Assembly: GCF_034932185.1 (NCBI RefSeq)
Contig: NZ_JAYGHW010000002.1
Location: forward strand, 96,496-160,495
Direction: 5' to 3'
DNA: 64,000 nt
Origin: Spirulina sp034932185
GTDB taxonomy: Bacteria; Cyanobacteriota; Cyanobacteriia; Cyanobacteriales; Spirulinaceae
Shown here: in pieces, positions 51,513 through 60,296 of the stretch
Layout of the letters: each line of letters starts with the position of its first letter
How positions within the stretch are numbered: position 1 is the stretch's first letter
The notes under the pieces: model-generated
What the model saw: the letters and a program-made list of their open reading frames with translations, nothing else
What the model was told of the DNA's origin: nothing
Database searches by the model: none
Translations under genes and position numbers: made by a program

Positions 51513-54500
51513 ATGGCTAAATCACGGCGTTCTTCCCAATTTAAAGTGTTCATCCTTGAACCCATCTTGACCCCCAGTAGTTTTATTGATACAGGGGTTG
51601 ATGAGGTACATGATGGGGTAGATGCAGGTTTAGAAGTCTATGATTTGCCCACTGATACAGTTGAAATACTGGAGCCGGTTGAGCCTCAAGAATCTACTGA
51701 GGCTGTGGAGGTTGTGCCTGAGGAAATGACAGTTTCTGGGCTAGAGCGTGAAATTGAAATTATTGACTATATTGATCCATTATTTTTGACTGAATCCGTC
51801 GATCCCAATGTTGGGGTTTTTACGGTGGATGATTCGAGTTATGTGAGTATTGATTATTTGTTTGATGGCGGGAAGTATAGCCAAGGGGAATTGGCGATTT
51901 TTAGCCTGGAGGGGATGACGGAGGAGCCAGGAAGCCAGGCTTTTATCCAGGAGGCAGCCCGGCGGGTGTTATCCAATTCTTCTCTCGGTCATGTGGTGAT
52001 TTCTGATGCGACGGATGGGGCGTTATTCTCGACAACCACTAGCGTTGATGTTAATACCGGGGAATATCAGGGTATTCAGCATTTTAAGATGAATGCGGGC
52101 GATCGCTTTGCTTTCATATTTTCCCCTAACCATTCAATCCAGCAGGTTTACGATGGCGAAGCGTGGCGGCCGCTCTTTTCCATGGCAATAGCTAATCGCG
52201 ATCAAGTGTTCCAGGTTGGCGAGATTAATGATATTGCCAGCGAGGGGATGGTGTTGGCGTTTGAGGATATCAGTGTTGCCGGGGGTCGTTCGGATCGGGA
52301 TTATAATGATTTGATCTTGCACGTTCGGGGGGCAACGGGTGACGGGCCGGCGGTGGAGGATGTGATTGCTGAGGGTCGGAATATTGAGCGGGGTTTGCCT
52401 TGGGCTGAAATTGTCGATTATTTGGGTGATCCCCCGGTTTTGGAGTTGCCGGTGCTGGGGGCCAATGTCATCTATAGCGATCGCTTTTTCAACCCCACGG
52501 AATCCTTTAGCTTGATCGGTATGGTGGATCGGGTGGATGCAGTAGATCGGGTTGAGGTGTGGGTGAAGGGGTTTGGTGAGAAATGGCGGCCTTTAGGGAA
52601 TGTGGAGGATTTTAGTGCCGAGGGTCATTATCGGTTTGAGCATCGTGATCCCCTGGATGCAGGTCATTATGAGGTGAAGGCGATCGCCTTTTATCCAGGC
52701 GGTGAAGCAGAAGCAATAACTCCCATTACAGTATTGTCTTTAGATAAGGGGGTAGAGTTAAGTGATCAGGTGAAAGCAGCTTTATTGTCCTCTGTAGATT
52801 TAAGCAGTTATGATCCGTCTGTATTAGCACAGACAACGGATTGGGTGGTAAGCGTGCGATCGGATACAGATTTAGAAGCGTTAGCAACACAGTTAGGTAT
52901 AGCAGGATTTGAACCGACAGGAATTTTAGCAAATACTTACCGAGTGGATTTTGGTTCTAATTTATCTGCAACAGAAGTCCAAGCGTTACTTCATGGAATT
53001 GATGGTATTGAGTATGGTTTGCCATTAATTGAACATCAAGTTAATTATTACTCTCCTACTAATGATCCATTAGTGAATAATCAATGGTATCTCAATCAAG
53101 GAGGTATTGCTCATACTTGGACAAACCATGGTGTTTCTGGCCAAGGAATTACAATGGGAATTGTTGATAGTGGATTTTTAACAAATCATCCTGATTTGGC
53201 GGGTAATTATCGTACTGATCTCAGTTGGAACTATGATGAAAATAACAATAATCCTTCTTCAGCTTATAAGGAAACTCTAGCAATATACAAAGATCATCCT
53301 TATATGAATTTTACAATCGTTGATTCACAGCCCCAAACCATACACGCCAATAGTGATAATTTTTATCAATTGTCCTCTGGTAAAGTATCTGGCAAGGTTC
53401 AAAATGCAGTCCTGAATTTTACTTTGCAGCACCAGGCACAGAACTCAATTGAGTTGTTCTTATATCAATACAATACAAATGGTAGCCTTTCGGAACATTA
53501 TGCTACTGTTTCATTACCATCAGGTGGAAATATTAATACAGGCAGCTATAGTATTGATTTAACAGAGAAAGTCAAAGGTTGGTCAGCCGAAAAACCATGG
53601 GGCGTTTATATCAAAGACTTAAATCCTAATGATACGAAAAGTGGCATTTTGGATGACCTATCGCTTGATATTATCACGTTCAATGATCATGGTACAGCAG
53701 TTGCGGGAATTGCCACTGCTGTAGGCAATAATAGTATTGGAATTACAGGTGTAGCTCCTAATGCACAATGGGCAGGAATTCGAGTAGGTACAAATATCAC
53801 AGATTTAACGCTTAAAAATGCTTTAACTCATCAATTAGATAATATTGATCTTTACAGTAGTAGCTGGGGATTAGGATTATTTACACATTCTTTTTTAGCT
53901 CTGCAAGCATTAGAACAGGCAGCACGTACCCATGGAACCCCTTACATTTTTTCCGGAGGCAATAAACGGGATCAAGGCTACAACGTTAACTATGGAGCGT
54001 TTGCCAATTCTTCCTATACGATTGCAGTAGGGGCAGTAGACCATACTGGAAAAGTAGCAGACTATAGCGCACCGGGATCATCTTTGTTCATTTCCGCTTA
54101 TTCATCAGGATCTGGTAAGGGAATGACAACAACCGATGTGGATGGGACTTATCGCAACAATTTTGGAGGAACGTCAGCAGCGGCTCCAGTAGTTTCAGGG
54201 GTAGTAGCATTGTTGATGGAGGCAAATCCTGATTTAAATTGGCGAGATATTCAGCATATTTTGGCGCGATCAGCGGATCGAACGGCGATTAATGATCCCA
54301 ATGCTCAATGGTCGGGTTCGGAGGGGGACGCAATCCGCCATAGTCATGATTATGGGTTTGGTTTAGTTAATCCAGTCAAAGCATTAAGCTTGGCAAAAAG
54401 TTGGGAGCCTTTACCTCCTGTAGTGACAATTAGTGGGGGGCTAGTTATTGAAAATAAAAAAATTGAGTATGATACTCTAGTTTCTTCAAAAATCATGATT

Positions 54501-56006
54501 GATCAACAAATAAAAGTAGAGTCTGTAGAAGTTTTACTGAATTTTGATCATGAATATTTGGGCGATTTGGAAATTGTGCTGATTTCCCCTAGTGGAGAGC
54601 GTTCTATTTTAACAGAGCAACATGGTGGAGCAGATGCAAGTAAACGTTATGCACAAGGACAAAAATATTTTTGGCCGTTTTCTTCATTCCACCATTGGGG
54701 AGAGTTATCCAAAGGAGAATGGAAGTTAGAAATTTTGGATAAGGATTATGATTCAGATGGTTTTTTGCGAACTTCAGAGATTCGCATTAAAGGTATAGAA
54801 CTCACTCCGCGTACTGTTGGTGAAAATTTTCAAGTAGCTAGGCATGAAAACATCATTAATCAAAACATTACACCCTTAAGTAATGGTAATTTTCTAGTGT
54901 CTTGGCTTGGAGATTATTACGATTATGCACAAGATGATTATAAAAATGTAGTTGGTCGGCAAATTTATAACAATAAGGGTCAGCCTATTGGACAAGAACT
55001 ATACACTTCGTTTTTCCCTTGGGATGAAGATCATCTCCTAGATGCTGTACCCCTTGAAGATGGTGGCTTTTTAGTTGTTAAACAAAAAGGATTGGATTTA
55101 GAATCGTCTATTTTTGTCCAAAGGTATGATCAACATGGAGAAAAAGTTGATAATGAACTCAAAATAAATTCATTGGATGGGGCATCGTATCCATCAATTG
55201 TCATATCTGATAGTGGTGAGTTTTTAATTATCTGGGATCAAAATCTCGGCAAACGTGGAAGAAAGTATGATTCTCAGGGTAATCCTATTGGTGAAGAATT
55301 GATAATTCAAGGATCTGAGCCAATTGCATTTTTAGAAAATAATAGGCTTATTTCTACTTGGGTTGAAGGTGGTGTGAATAGTGACTCAAGCAATATTTAT
55401 GGTCAAATATATGATCATAACTTGAATCCCGTCAACTCAGAATTTACGATTAACACAAGCTTATTAAGTGATCGAGTTAAAAGCTCACTACTGCAATCAA
55501 CAAGCTATGATTTTACAATTTCTTGGTTTTCTGAGAATCAAGATCATTTCAATCTTTATTTACAAAAATATGATTATGAAGGTAATCCTATCGGTGAAGA
55601 ATTATTTGTTGATACATATATGTCTGTGAGTCAAAATGAAGAATATTATCCCCAAATCACTTCTTTAGATAATGGTGATTTTATTGTGACATCAATTTCT
55701 ACACATGATAATAAATATAAGCTTTATGGACAAAGATATAGCAAGCAAGGTGAAAAGCTCGGTAAAAAATTCTTAATTAATACAAGAGAATCACAATCCG
55801 AAGTATATGATTATGGTAATTTTTCGGAAAAAAATATCAATAAATTTGTGACAGCTTCAAAAAATGGTAAAATTCTTAGTACGTGGGGAACATCAATTAC
55901 GTTTACTGCCGATCCTGAATACTATGGGGTAAATCGAGACCTTGATTCCGGCGATATTAATCCCTTGGATAATCGTCTTTATGCTCAAATTTTTTCAATT
56001 CCTTAA
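51513..56006 (+). CDS. Exoprotein: DUF4114, Ig-like, S8 protease with inserted domain, P domain, propeller repeats
   Basis: A 1497-residue paralogue of the preceding gene. KVFILEPILTPSSFIDTG opens the protein, DUF4114 covers about 97-275, an Ig-like segment lies at about 300-408 (GHYEVKAIAFYPGG) and a propeptide at about 435-520. The kexin-type subtilase has Asp552, His726, Asn817 and Ser888, all intact. About 174 residues separate Asp and His against about 45 in the sister protein; the insert (FTLQHQAQNSIELFLYQYNT, WGVYIKDLNPND) looks like a beta-sandwich akin to a P domain. A regular P domain follows (about 1000-1100). The last 400 residues have about seven repeats of the form NG.F.VSW, likely a seven-bladed propeller. 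Confidence 0.88.
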   Translation: MAKSRRSSQFKVFILEPILTPSSFIDTGVDEVHDGVDAGLEVYDLPTDTVEILEPVEPQESTEAVEVVPEEMTVSGLEREIEIIDYIDPLFLTESVDPNVGVFTVDDSSYVSIDYLFDGGKYSQGELAIFSLEGMTEEPGSQAFIQEAARRVLSNSSLGHVVISDATDGALFSTTTSVDVNTGEYQGIQHFKMNAGDRFAFIFSPNHSIQQVYDGEAWRPLFSMAIANRDQVFQVGEINDIASEGMVLAFEDISVAGGRSDRDYNDLILHVRGATGDGPAVEDVIAEGRNIERGLPWAEIVDYLGDPPVLELPVLGANVIYSDRFFNPTESFSLIGMVDRVDAVDRVEVWVKGFGEKWRPLGNVEDFSAEGHYRFEHRDPLDAGHYEVKAIAFYPGGEAEAITPITVLSLDKGVELSDQVKAALLSSVDLSSYDPSVLAQTTDWVVSVRSDTDLEALATQLGIAGFEPTGILANTYRVDFGSNLSATEVQALLHGIDGIEYGLPLIEHQVNYYSPTNDPLVNNQWYLNQGGIAHTWTNHGVSGQGITMGIVDSGFLTNHPDLAGNYRTDLSWNYDENNNNPSSAYKETLAIYKDHPYMNFTIVDSQPQTIHANSDNFYQLSSGKVSGKVQNAVLNFTLQHQAQNSIELFLYQYNTNGSLSEHYATVSLPSGGNINTGSYSIDLTEKVKGWSAEKPWGVYIKDLNPNDTKSGILDDLSLDIITFNDHGTAVAGIATAVGNNSIGITGVAPNAQWAGIRVGTNITDLTLKNALTHQLDNIDLYSSSWGLGLFTHSFLALQALEQAARTHGTPYIFSGGNKRDQGYNVNYGAFANSSYTIAVGAVDHTGKVADYSAPGSSLFISAYSSGSGKGMTTTDVDGTYRNNFGGTSAAAPVVSGVVALLMEANPDLNWRDIQHILARSADRTAINDPNAQWSGSEGDAIRHSHDYGFGLVNPVKALSLAKSWEPLPPVVTISGGLVIENKKIEYDTLVSSKIMIDQQIKVESVEVLLNFDHEYLGDLEIVLISPSGERSILTEQHGGADASKRYAQGQKYFWPFSSFHHWGELSKGEWKLEILDKDYDSDGFLRTSEIRIKGIELTPRTVGENFQVARHENIINQNITPLSNGNFLVSWLGDYYDYAQDDYKNVVGRQIYNNKGQPIGQELYTSFFPWDEDHLLDAVPLEDGGFLVVKQKGLDLESSIFVQRYDQHGEKVDNELKINSLDGASYPSIVISDSGEFLIIWDQNLGKRGRKYDSQGNPIGEELIIQGSEPIAFLENNRLISTWVEGGVNSDSSNIYGQIYDHNLNPVNSEFTINTSLLSDRVKSSLLQSTSYDFTISWFSENQDHFNLYLQKYDYEGNPIGEELFVDTYMSVSQNEEYYPQITSLDNGDFIVTSISTHDNKYKLYGQRYSKQGEKLGKKFLINTRESQSEVYDYGNFSEKNINKFVTASKNGKILSTWGTSITFTADPEYYGVNRDLDSGDINPLDNRLYAQIFSIP

Positions 56007-56053
56007 GGTGATTTTAAGCCTGTACATTATCAAAAAAGGAGACAATAACCATC

Positions 56054-56701
56054 ATGGTATTTTGGACGATTCAAAAACAATCTTATAAGCAAACAGAAGG
56101 ACTCTTTTTGAATCCTATTAGTAGTGGATTTTTAGAGATTCCTAACTCTAATCCCTCCCAAAAAGTTTCTTACTTATGGTGGAGACATGATAAAAATAGT
56201 CCCACAATTACTGGACATTCATGGTGGGAAAATACTCCGTTGCCTGAAACCAGAACTGATGAACTTTTAGGATTAAGAGATCTAGTTTTTTTGAAATTCT
56301 TGTCTGGTGAAACTAATTACAACTACTACCTCATTTTTGCCAACACAGAACCCAATATTTTTAAATCTGAATATCAAACACCAAGTACAACGTACTCCTA
56401 TCTAGAAAATGCCTATAATCCGAGCCGCCTTGAATACTTCAGAGAATTCGTCAAACCCCAATACCAAAACCTAACCCCAGAACGCACCCAAAAGTTTCGC
56501 GAAAGCCAAGAAACCCAAATCCGCGAACTCCTCTACATCACTAACTATCAATGCTGTGAATGTGAAACTCCCGCCGCCTCCTGCCCACCCAAAAAAGTCC
56601 CCGAATCTACTCCCACCGCTAGCCTCCTACTCTTGGGCATCTTCGGCATCATCATCCTGCTCAAACGCAACCTCAAACCCACCAAAACAAAACTTTCCTA
56701 A
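56054..56701 (+). CDS. Hypothetical protein with PEP-CTERM-like C-terminus
   Basis: A 215-residue protein that I do not recognise. The C-terminus reads VPESTPTASLLLLGIFGIII followed by LLKRN: a Pro-Glu near-motif, a hydrophobic span and basic residues, as in PEP-CTERM/exosortase substrates. It has no classical N-terminal signal peptide, which is unusual for such substrates. AAAAAGGAG 12-20 bases before the ATG is a good ribosome-binding site. CxC and Cys pairs (QCCECETPAASC) precede the anchor. It lies 47 bases after the protease gene and may be co-transcribed. Confidence 0.6.
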   Translation: MVFWTIQKQSYKQTEGLFLNPISSGFLEIPNSNPSQKVSYLWWRHDKNSPTITGHSWWENTPLPETRTDELLGLRDLVFLKFLSGETNYNYYLIFANTEPNIFKSEYQTPSTTYSYLENAYNPSRLEYFREFVKPQYQNLTPERTQKFRESQETQIRELLYITNYQCCECETPAASCPPKKVPESTPTASLLLLGIFGIIILLKRNLKPTKTKLS

Positions 56702-56703
56702 CT

Positions 56704-57363
56704 TCACCCTCCCCCATTGCCAAGCTCAATTTGACAAACCCTTACCCAATCCCGAAACTGCTTCATCACCCGATTCCGCCCCAAAACCTTACTTTCTGCC
56801 AAATATAAAGGAATGGCAGCTTTCAACGCCAATCCTGGAAAAAGAGGACTTTTCTCGACTTCCTGATATCCATCCCCCACCAAAACATTGATCTGTAAAA
56901 CTCCCCCCTCAAACCGCCATAACTCCGGCACGCCCAATGCTGCATAAAGTGCCGGAGCAGTGCGCGAAGTAATGTCAATTTCAATCACCAGATCCGGCGG
57001 CGGATCAACCGTTAAATCAAGGCGCGATTTGCCGCGAATGTCCGGCTCATGGTCAATATAAAAACATTGATCCGGCTCCACCCCTTGAGCCATCGGCTTC
57101 TTAAACGTCGTTGACCCCAAACTGCGAAACTCTAGATCAAACGCTTCCAGTAAAATCTTCACCAAATTCCCGATAATTTCCTTATTATCCTCATGTTCCG
57201 GCAACGGAGTCATAATCTCTAACTGTCCCTGATCATAGGTTAAGCGGGAACTGCGATGTTCCCCTAAATCCGCTAAAATTGCCTCAAATTCCCCCCAACT
57301 GACATCTTCTAAAATCACCCGCGCCCCCGGTGGCACCTGAATTTTACGGAGTTCGACAAACAT
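56704..57363 (-). CDS. Uma2-family (DUF820) nuclease-fold protein
   Basis: A 219-residue member of the Uma2/DUF820 PD-(D/E)XK family, expanded in cyanobacteria. Motifs: SWGEFEAILADLGEHRSSRL, LEIMTPLPEHEDNKEIIGNL, GVEPDQCFYI and PPPDLVIEIDITSRT. The GVEPDQCFYI and PDLVIEID pieces carry the D...ExD metal-site pattern. Function in vivo is unknown. It is convergent with the preceding gene (2-base gap) and divergent from the exoprotein gene. Confidence 0.9.
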   Translation of the reverse strand: MFVELRKIQVPPGARVILEDVSWGEFEAILADLGEHRSSRLTYDQGQLEIMTPLPEHEDNKEIIGNLVKILLEAFDLEFRSLGSTTFKKPMAQGVEPDQCFYIDHEPDIRGKSRLDLTVDPPPDLVIEIDITSRTAPALYAALGVPELWRFEGGVLQINVLVGDGYQEVEKSPLFPGLALKAAIPLYLAESKVLGRNRVMKQFRDWVRVCQIELGNGGG

Positions 57364-57420
57364 AATTATTTTTACAATAAAACTGCTTCAATTATAGAAA
57401 GTTTGGTCGCCCTTGCCCCC

Positions 57421-60177
57421 ATGCCCAAAATCCCCGCCCTGCTGCTCACCCTGACTGCCGCCCTCCTCCCCCTCCCCGTCGCTGCCCAAGTCATCGGAAC
57501 CTTCGGCACAGTCGTCAACGGAACCTACGATATTAGCGGCGGCCAACCGGCAGGCAGTAACCTATTTCATAGCTTTTTAGACTTTTCCCCCCAAAATAAT
57601 CCCGTCACCTTCCTCAATGATCCCAGTTTGACCAATATCTTTGTACGAGTTTTGGGGACAAATCCTTCCGTGATTAATGGAGCGATCGCCACCTCCAACC
57701 CCGCTAACCTCTTCCTCCTCAACCCCAACGGCATCACCTTTGGCAACAACGCCCGCCTCAACCTCAATGGCTCCTTTATCGCCAGCACCGCCCACAGCCT
57801 GATCTTCCCCGATGGCCGGGAATTTTCCACCCTCAACACCACCGCCACCGACCTACTCTCCGTTCAAGTCCCCATCGGCCTCCGCTTTGCCCAAACCGCC
57901 GCCGGAATCATGTTAACGGGCAATGGTGCAGTCATCCCCAATGGCCCCAATGAATCCCGTATCTCTCTCACGGGTTGCCATGCATTGTGCCAATCATCCC
58001 TCACCGCCGCCGCCAACCAAGCCATTACCCTCCTCGGTGGCCCCGTCACCCTTGATGGGGGCAACCTCCTCGCTCCCAATGGCCGCCTTGCCGTCGGCAG
58101 CGTTGGGGCGGGGCAAATCGTGGGATTGAACCCCGATTTCAGCCTTAATTATGGCGGCGTGACCGCGTTTCAAGATATTCGCCTCTTTAATCGCGCCTCC
58201 ATTGATAGCAGTGGTGTGCGGGGGGGCGCGATCCAAGTGCAAGGGCGAAATTTGGATCTGAGTGGGGGAGGGGCGATCGCCTCCATCACCACTGGAGCCA
58301 ACACCACCGGCCAAACCCTACAGATCAACGCCACCGGCACAATCCGCCTCGATAGCAGCAGCAGTCCGATTAGCCGCATTTTCACCGAAGCTAACGCCAC
58401 GGGGGGCATCGGTGGCAATATCGCCATCAATACCGGCCAACTCTTGGCCACGGGCGGGGGAGAAGTGAGCGCCAGGGTGGCGAATTTGGGGGGGCGATCG
58501 GGAGATCTCACCATCACCGGCCAACAAATGACGATCCAAGGGGTCAGTCCCGGCGGAGTCCGCAGCACCGTCGCCATTGCCCATGGTGCATCGACGGGCC
58601 AAGGCGGCACAGCGACCATCAATGTGGCCAACATCAACCTGGATGATCAAGGCCAAATCCTCGCCCGCACCACCTCCAACGGCAATGCGGGCAATATCGT
58701 TATTAACAGCAACAGCCTCACCATGGCGCGGGAAAGCACGATTCGCAGCAGTGCCGAACGCTTCAGCGGCAATGGGGGCAACATCACCATCAACAGCCAA
58801 ACCCTTAACCTCAACTCCGGCGCACAGATCACCACCTCCACCCTCGCCGCTGGCAATGCCGGTACATTGCGCATCAAAGCAGCGGATATTTTCCTCACAG
58901 GCGGCAGCACCAACCCCACCAGCCTCACCGCCAACGTCGCCAGCCCCACCGCCACCGGCTCCGGCGGCCGCCTCACCCTCGAAACCCAACGCCTCACCCT
59001 CAACAACGGAGCGCAAATCTCCACAGGAACCTTTGGGGTCGGGAATGGTAGTGATACGAGCATTACGGCCAGTGAATCGATCGCCATTAATGGTCTAGGC
59101 AAAAACCCAGCCGGAAAAACATTTTTCAGCGGCATTTTTACCCAAACCGATGCCACTGGCCAGGGTAATAGTGGCAATTTAAGCCTGGAAACCGGGCGAT
59201 TAACGATTACCGATGGCGGCGTGATTTCCGTGGGAACCATTGGCACAGGTCAAGGCGGAAATTTAACAATCAATGCCCGTGAACAAGTCACCGTCACAGG
59301 TTTTGGTGAACAGTTGCCCAGTGGTATTTCCTCACGAACCCGGACGGGGGCGCAGGCGGGGACAGTGACAATGAATACGGATATTTTGAGGGTGAGCGAT
59401 CGCGCCACTGTTACCGTTGAAAGTTTAGGCATTGCCAACGCCGGTAACTTAGATATTAATGCCCGCTTGATTCAATTAGAAAATCAAGGCACAATCACCG
59501 CCGCCACCACATCAGGACAGGGGGGAAATATTAACCTCAATGCCCTCCATATTATTCTCCTCTTTGATAGTGAAATTTCCACCACCGCCGGGACAGCCAA
59601 TCAACCAGGAGATGGCGGGAATATCACCATCAATGCGGCAACGGTAACGGGGCTATTTAATAGCGATATTATCTCTAACTCATTCCGAGGTCGAGGCGGT
59701 CGCATTGTGATCACCGCTGAAGGGATTTTTGGGCTAAAGTTTCGCCTCCAACGCACCCCAGAAAACGACATTACCGCCTTTTCTTTATTCAGCCCTGAAC
59801 TCAATGGTGAGGTCATCTTAAACACCCCCGGCATTGACCCCACCCAAGCCCTCATTGATGTGCCGGTGGTGGACTCTCCGGAAGTGGTGCAACAGGTTTG
59901 TGGCTTGCGGGCGGGAACAGCCGCAGATAGTGGCCTACGGTTTCAAGGGCGAGGGATTCCCCGTGAAGGGTTTGGGGGAGTTGCCGTGTTGCCGGTGGTG
60001 ATGCCAGAAGGAGGCGATGCTCCGATGCTCTCCTCTTCCAACCCCATCAACCCTAACCCCCGCCCCCTCATTGCCCAAGGCTGGGGCCGCAATGCTCAGG
60101 GGCAACTTGTCCTCACCGCCCAAGCCCCCACCGCTCCGACGCTCCTCCTGAGTGCTGTGGGCTGTCCCGCTGCCTAA
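57421..60177 (+). CDS. Two-partner-secretion exoprotein (filamentous haemagglutinin N-terminal domain)
   Basis: A 918-residue TpsA-type protein. A signal peptide (LLLTLTAALLPLPVAAQ) precedes the TPS domain with NLFHSFLDFS, INGAIATSNPANLFLLNPNG and ITFGNNARLNLNGSFIAST, the motifs used for recognition by a TpsB transporter. The rest is beta-helix repeat (GNAGNIVINS, GGNITINS, GTLRIKA). The C-terminal part (GFGGVAVLPVVMP...) resembles cyanobacterial haemagglutination-activity proteins. ATG at 57421 is chosen; TTG at 57403 is possible. No TpsB or CHAT partner is in the window. DNA is G+C-rich compared with its upstream neighbours. Confidence 0.88.
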   Translation: MPKIPALLLTLTAALLPLPVAAQVIGTFGTVVNGTYDISGGQPAGSNLFHSFLDFSPQNNPVTFLNDPSLTNIFVRVLGTNPSVINGAIATSNPANLFLLNPNGITFGNNARLNLNGSFIASTAHSLIFPDGREFSTLNTTATDLLSVQVPIGLRFAQTAAGIMLTGNGAVIPNGPNESRISLTGCHALCQSSLTAAANQAITLLGGPVTLDGGNLLAPNGRLAVGSVGAGQIVGLNPDFSLNYGGVTAFQDIRLFNRASIDSSGVRGGAIQVQGRNLDLSGGGAIASITTGANTTGQTLQINATGTIRLDSSSSPISRIFTEANATGGIGGNIAINTGQLLATGGGEVSARVANLGGRSGDLTITGQQMTIQGVSPGGVRSTVAIAHGASTGQGGTATINVANINLDDQGQILARTTSNGNAGNIVINSNSLTMARESTIRSSAERFSGNGGNITINSQTLNLNSGAQITTSTLAAGNAGTLRIKAADIFLTGGSTNPTSLTANVASPTATGSGGRLTLETQRLTLNNGAQISTGTFGVGNGSDTSITASESIAINGLGKNPAGKTFFSGIFTQTDATGQGNSGNLSLETGRLTITDGGVISVGTIGTGQGGNLTINAREQVTVTGFGEQLPSGISSRTRTGAQAGTVTMNTDILRVSDRATVTVESLGIANAGNLDINARLIQLENQGTITAATTSGQGGNINLNALHIILLFDSEISTTAGTANQPGDGGNITINAATVTGLFNSDIISNSFRGRGGRIVITAEGIFGLKFRLQRTPENDITAFSLFSPELNGEVILNTPGIDPTQALIDVPVVDSPEVVQQVCGLRAGTAADSGLRFQGRGIPREGFGGVAVLPVVMPEGGDAPMLSSSNPINPNPRPLIAQGWGRNAQGQLVLTAQAPTAPTLLLSAVGCPAA

Positions 60178-60296
60178 TTTCGCCACCGCAGCAAAAATTT
60201 TTTTCGATCCGCTGCATAAAAATTCCTTCCCCTCCCTAGAAAAGATGTAGAGCCACTCAACAGGCTCCTGAACGTTCCTTTTTTATTGCACCTACC

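Noticed and set aside
58318..59016. 232-codon minus-strand frame, Gly/Ala/Val-rich
   Set aside because: Antisense shadow of the repetitive haemagglutinin-type exoprotein; low-complexity composition.
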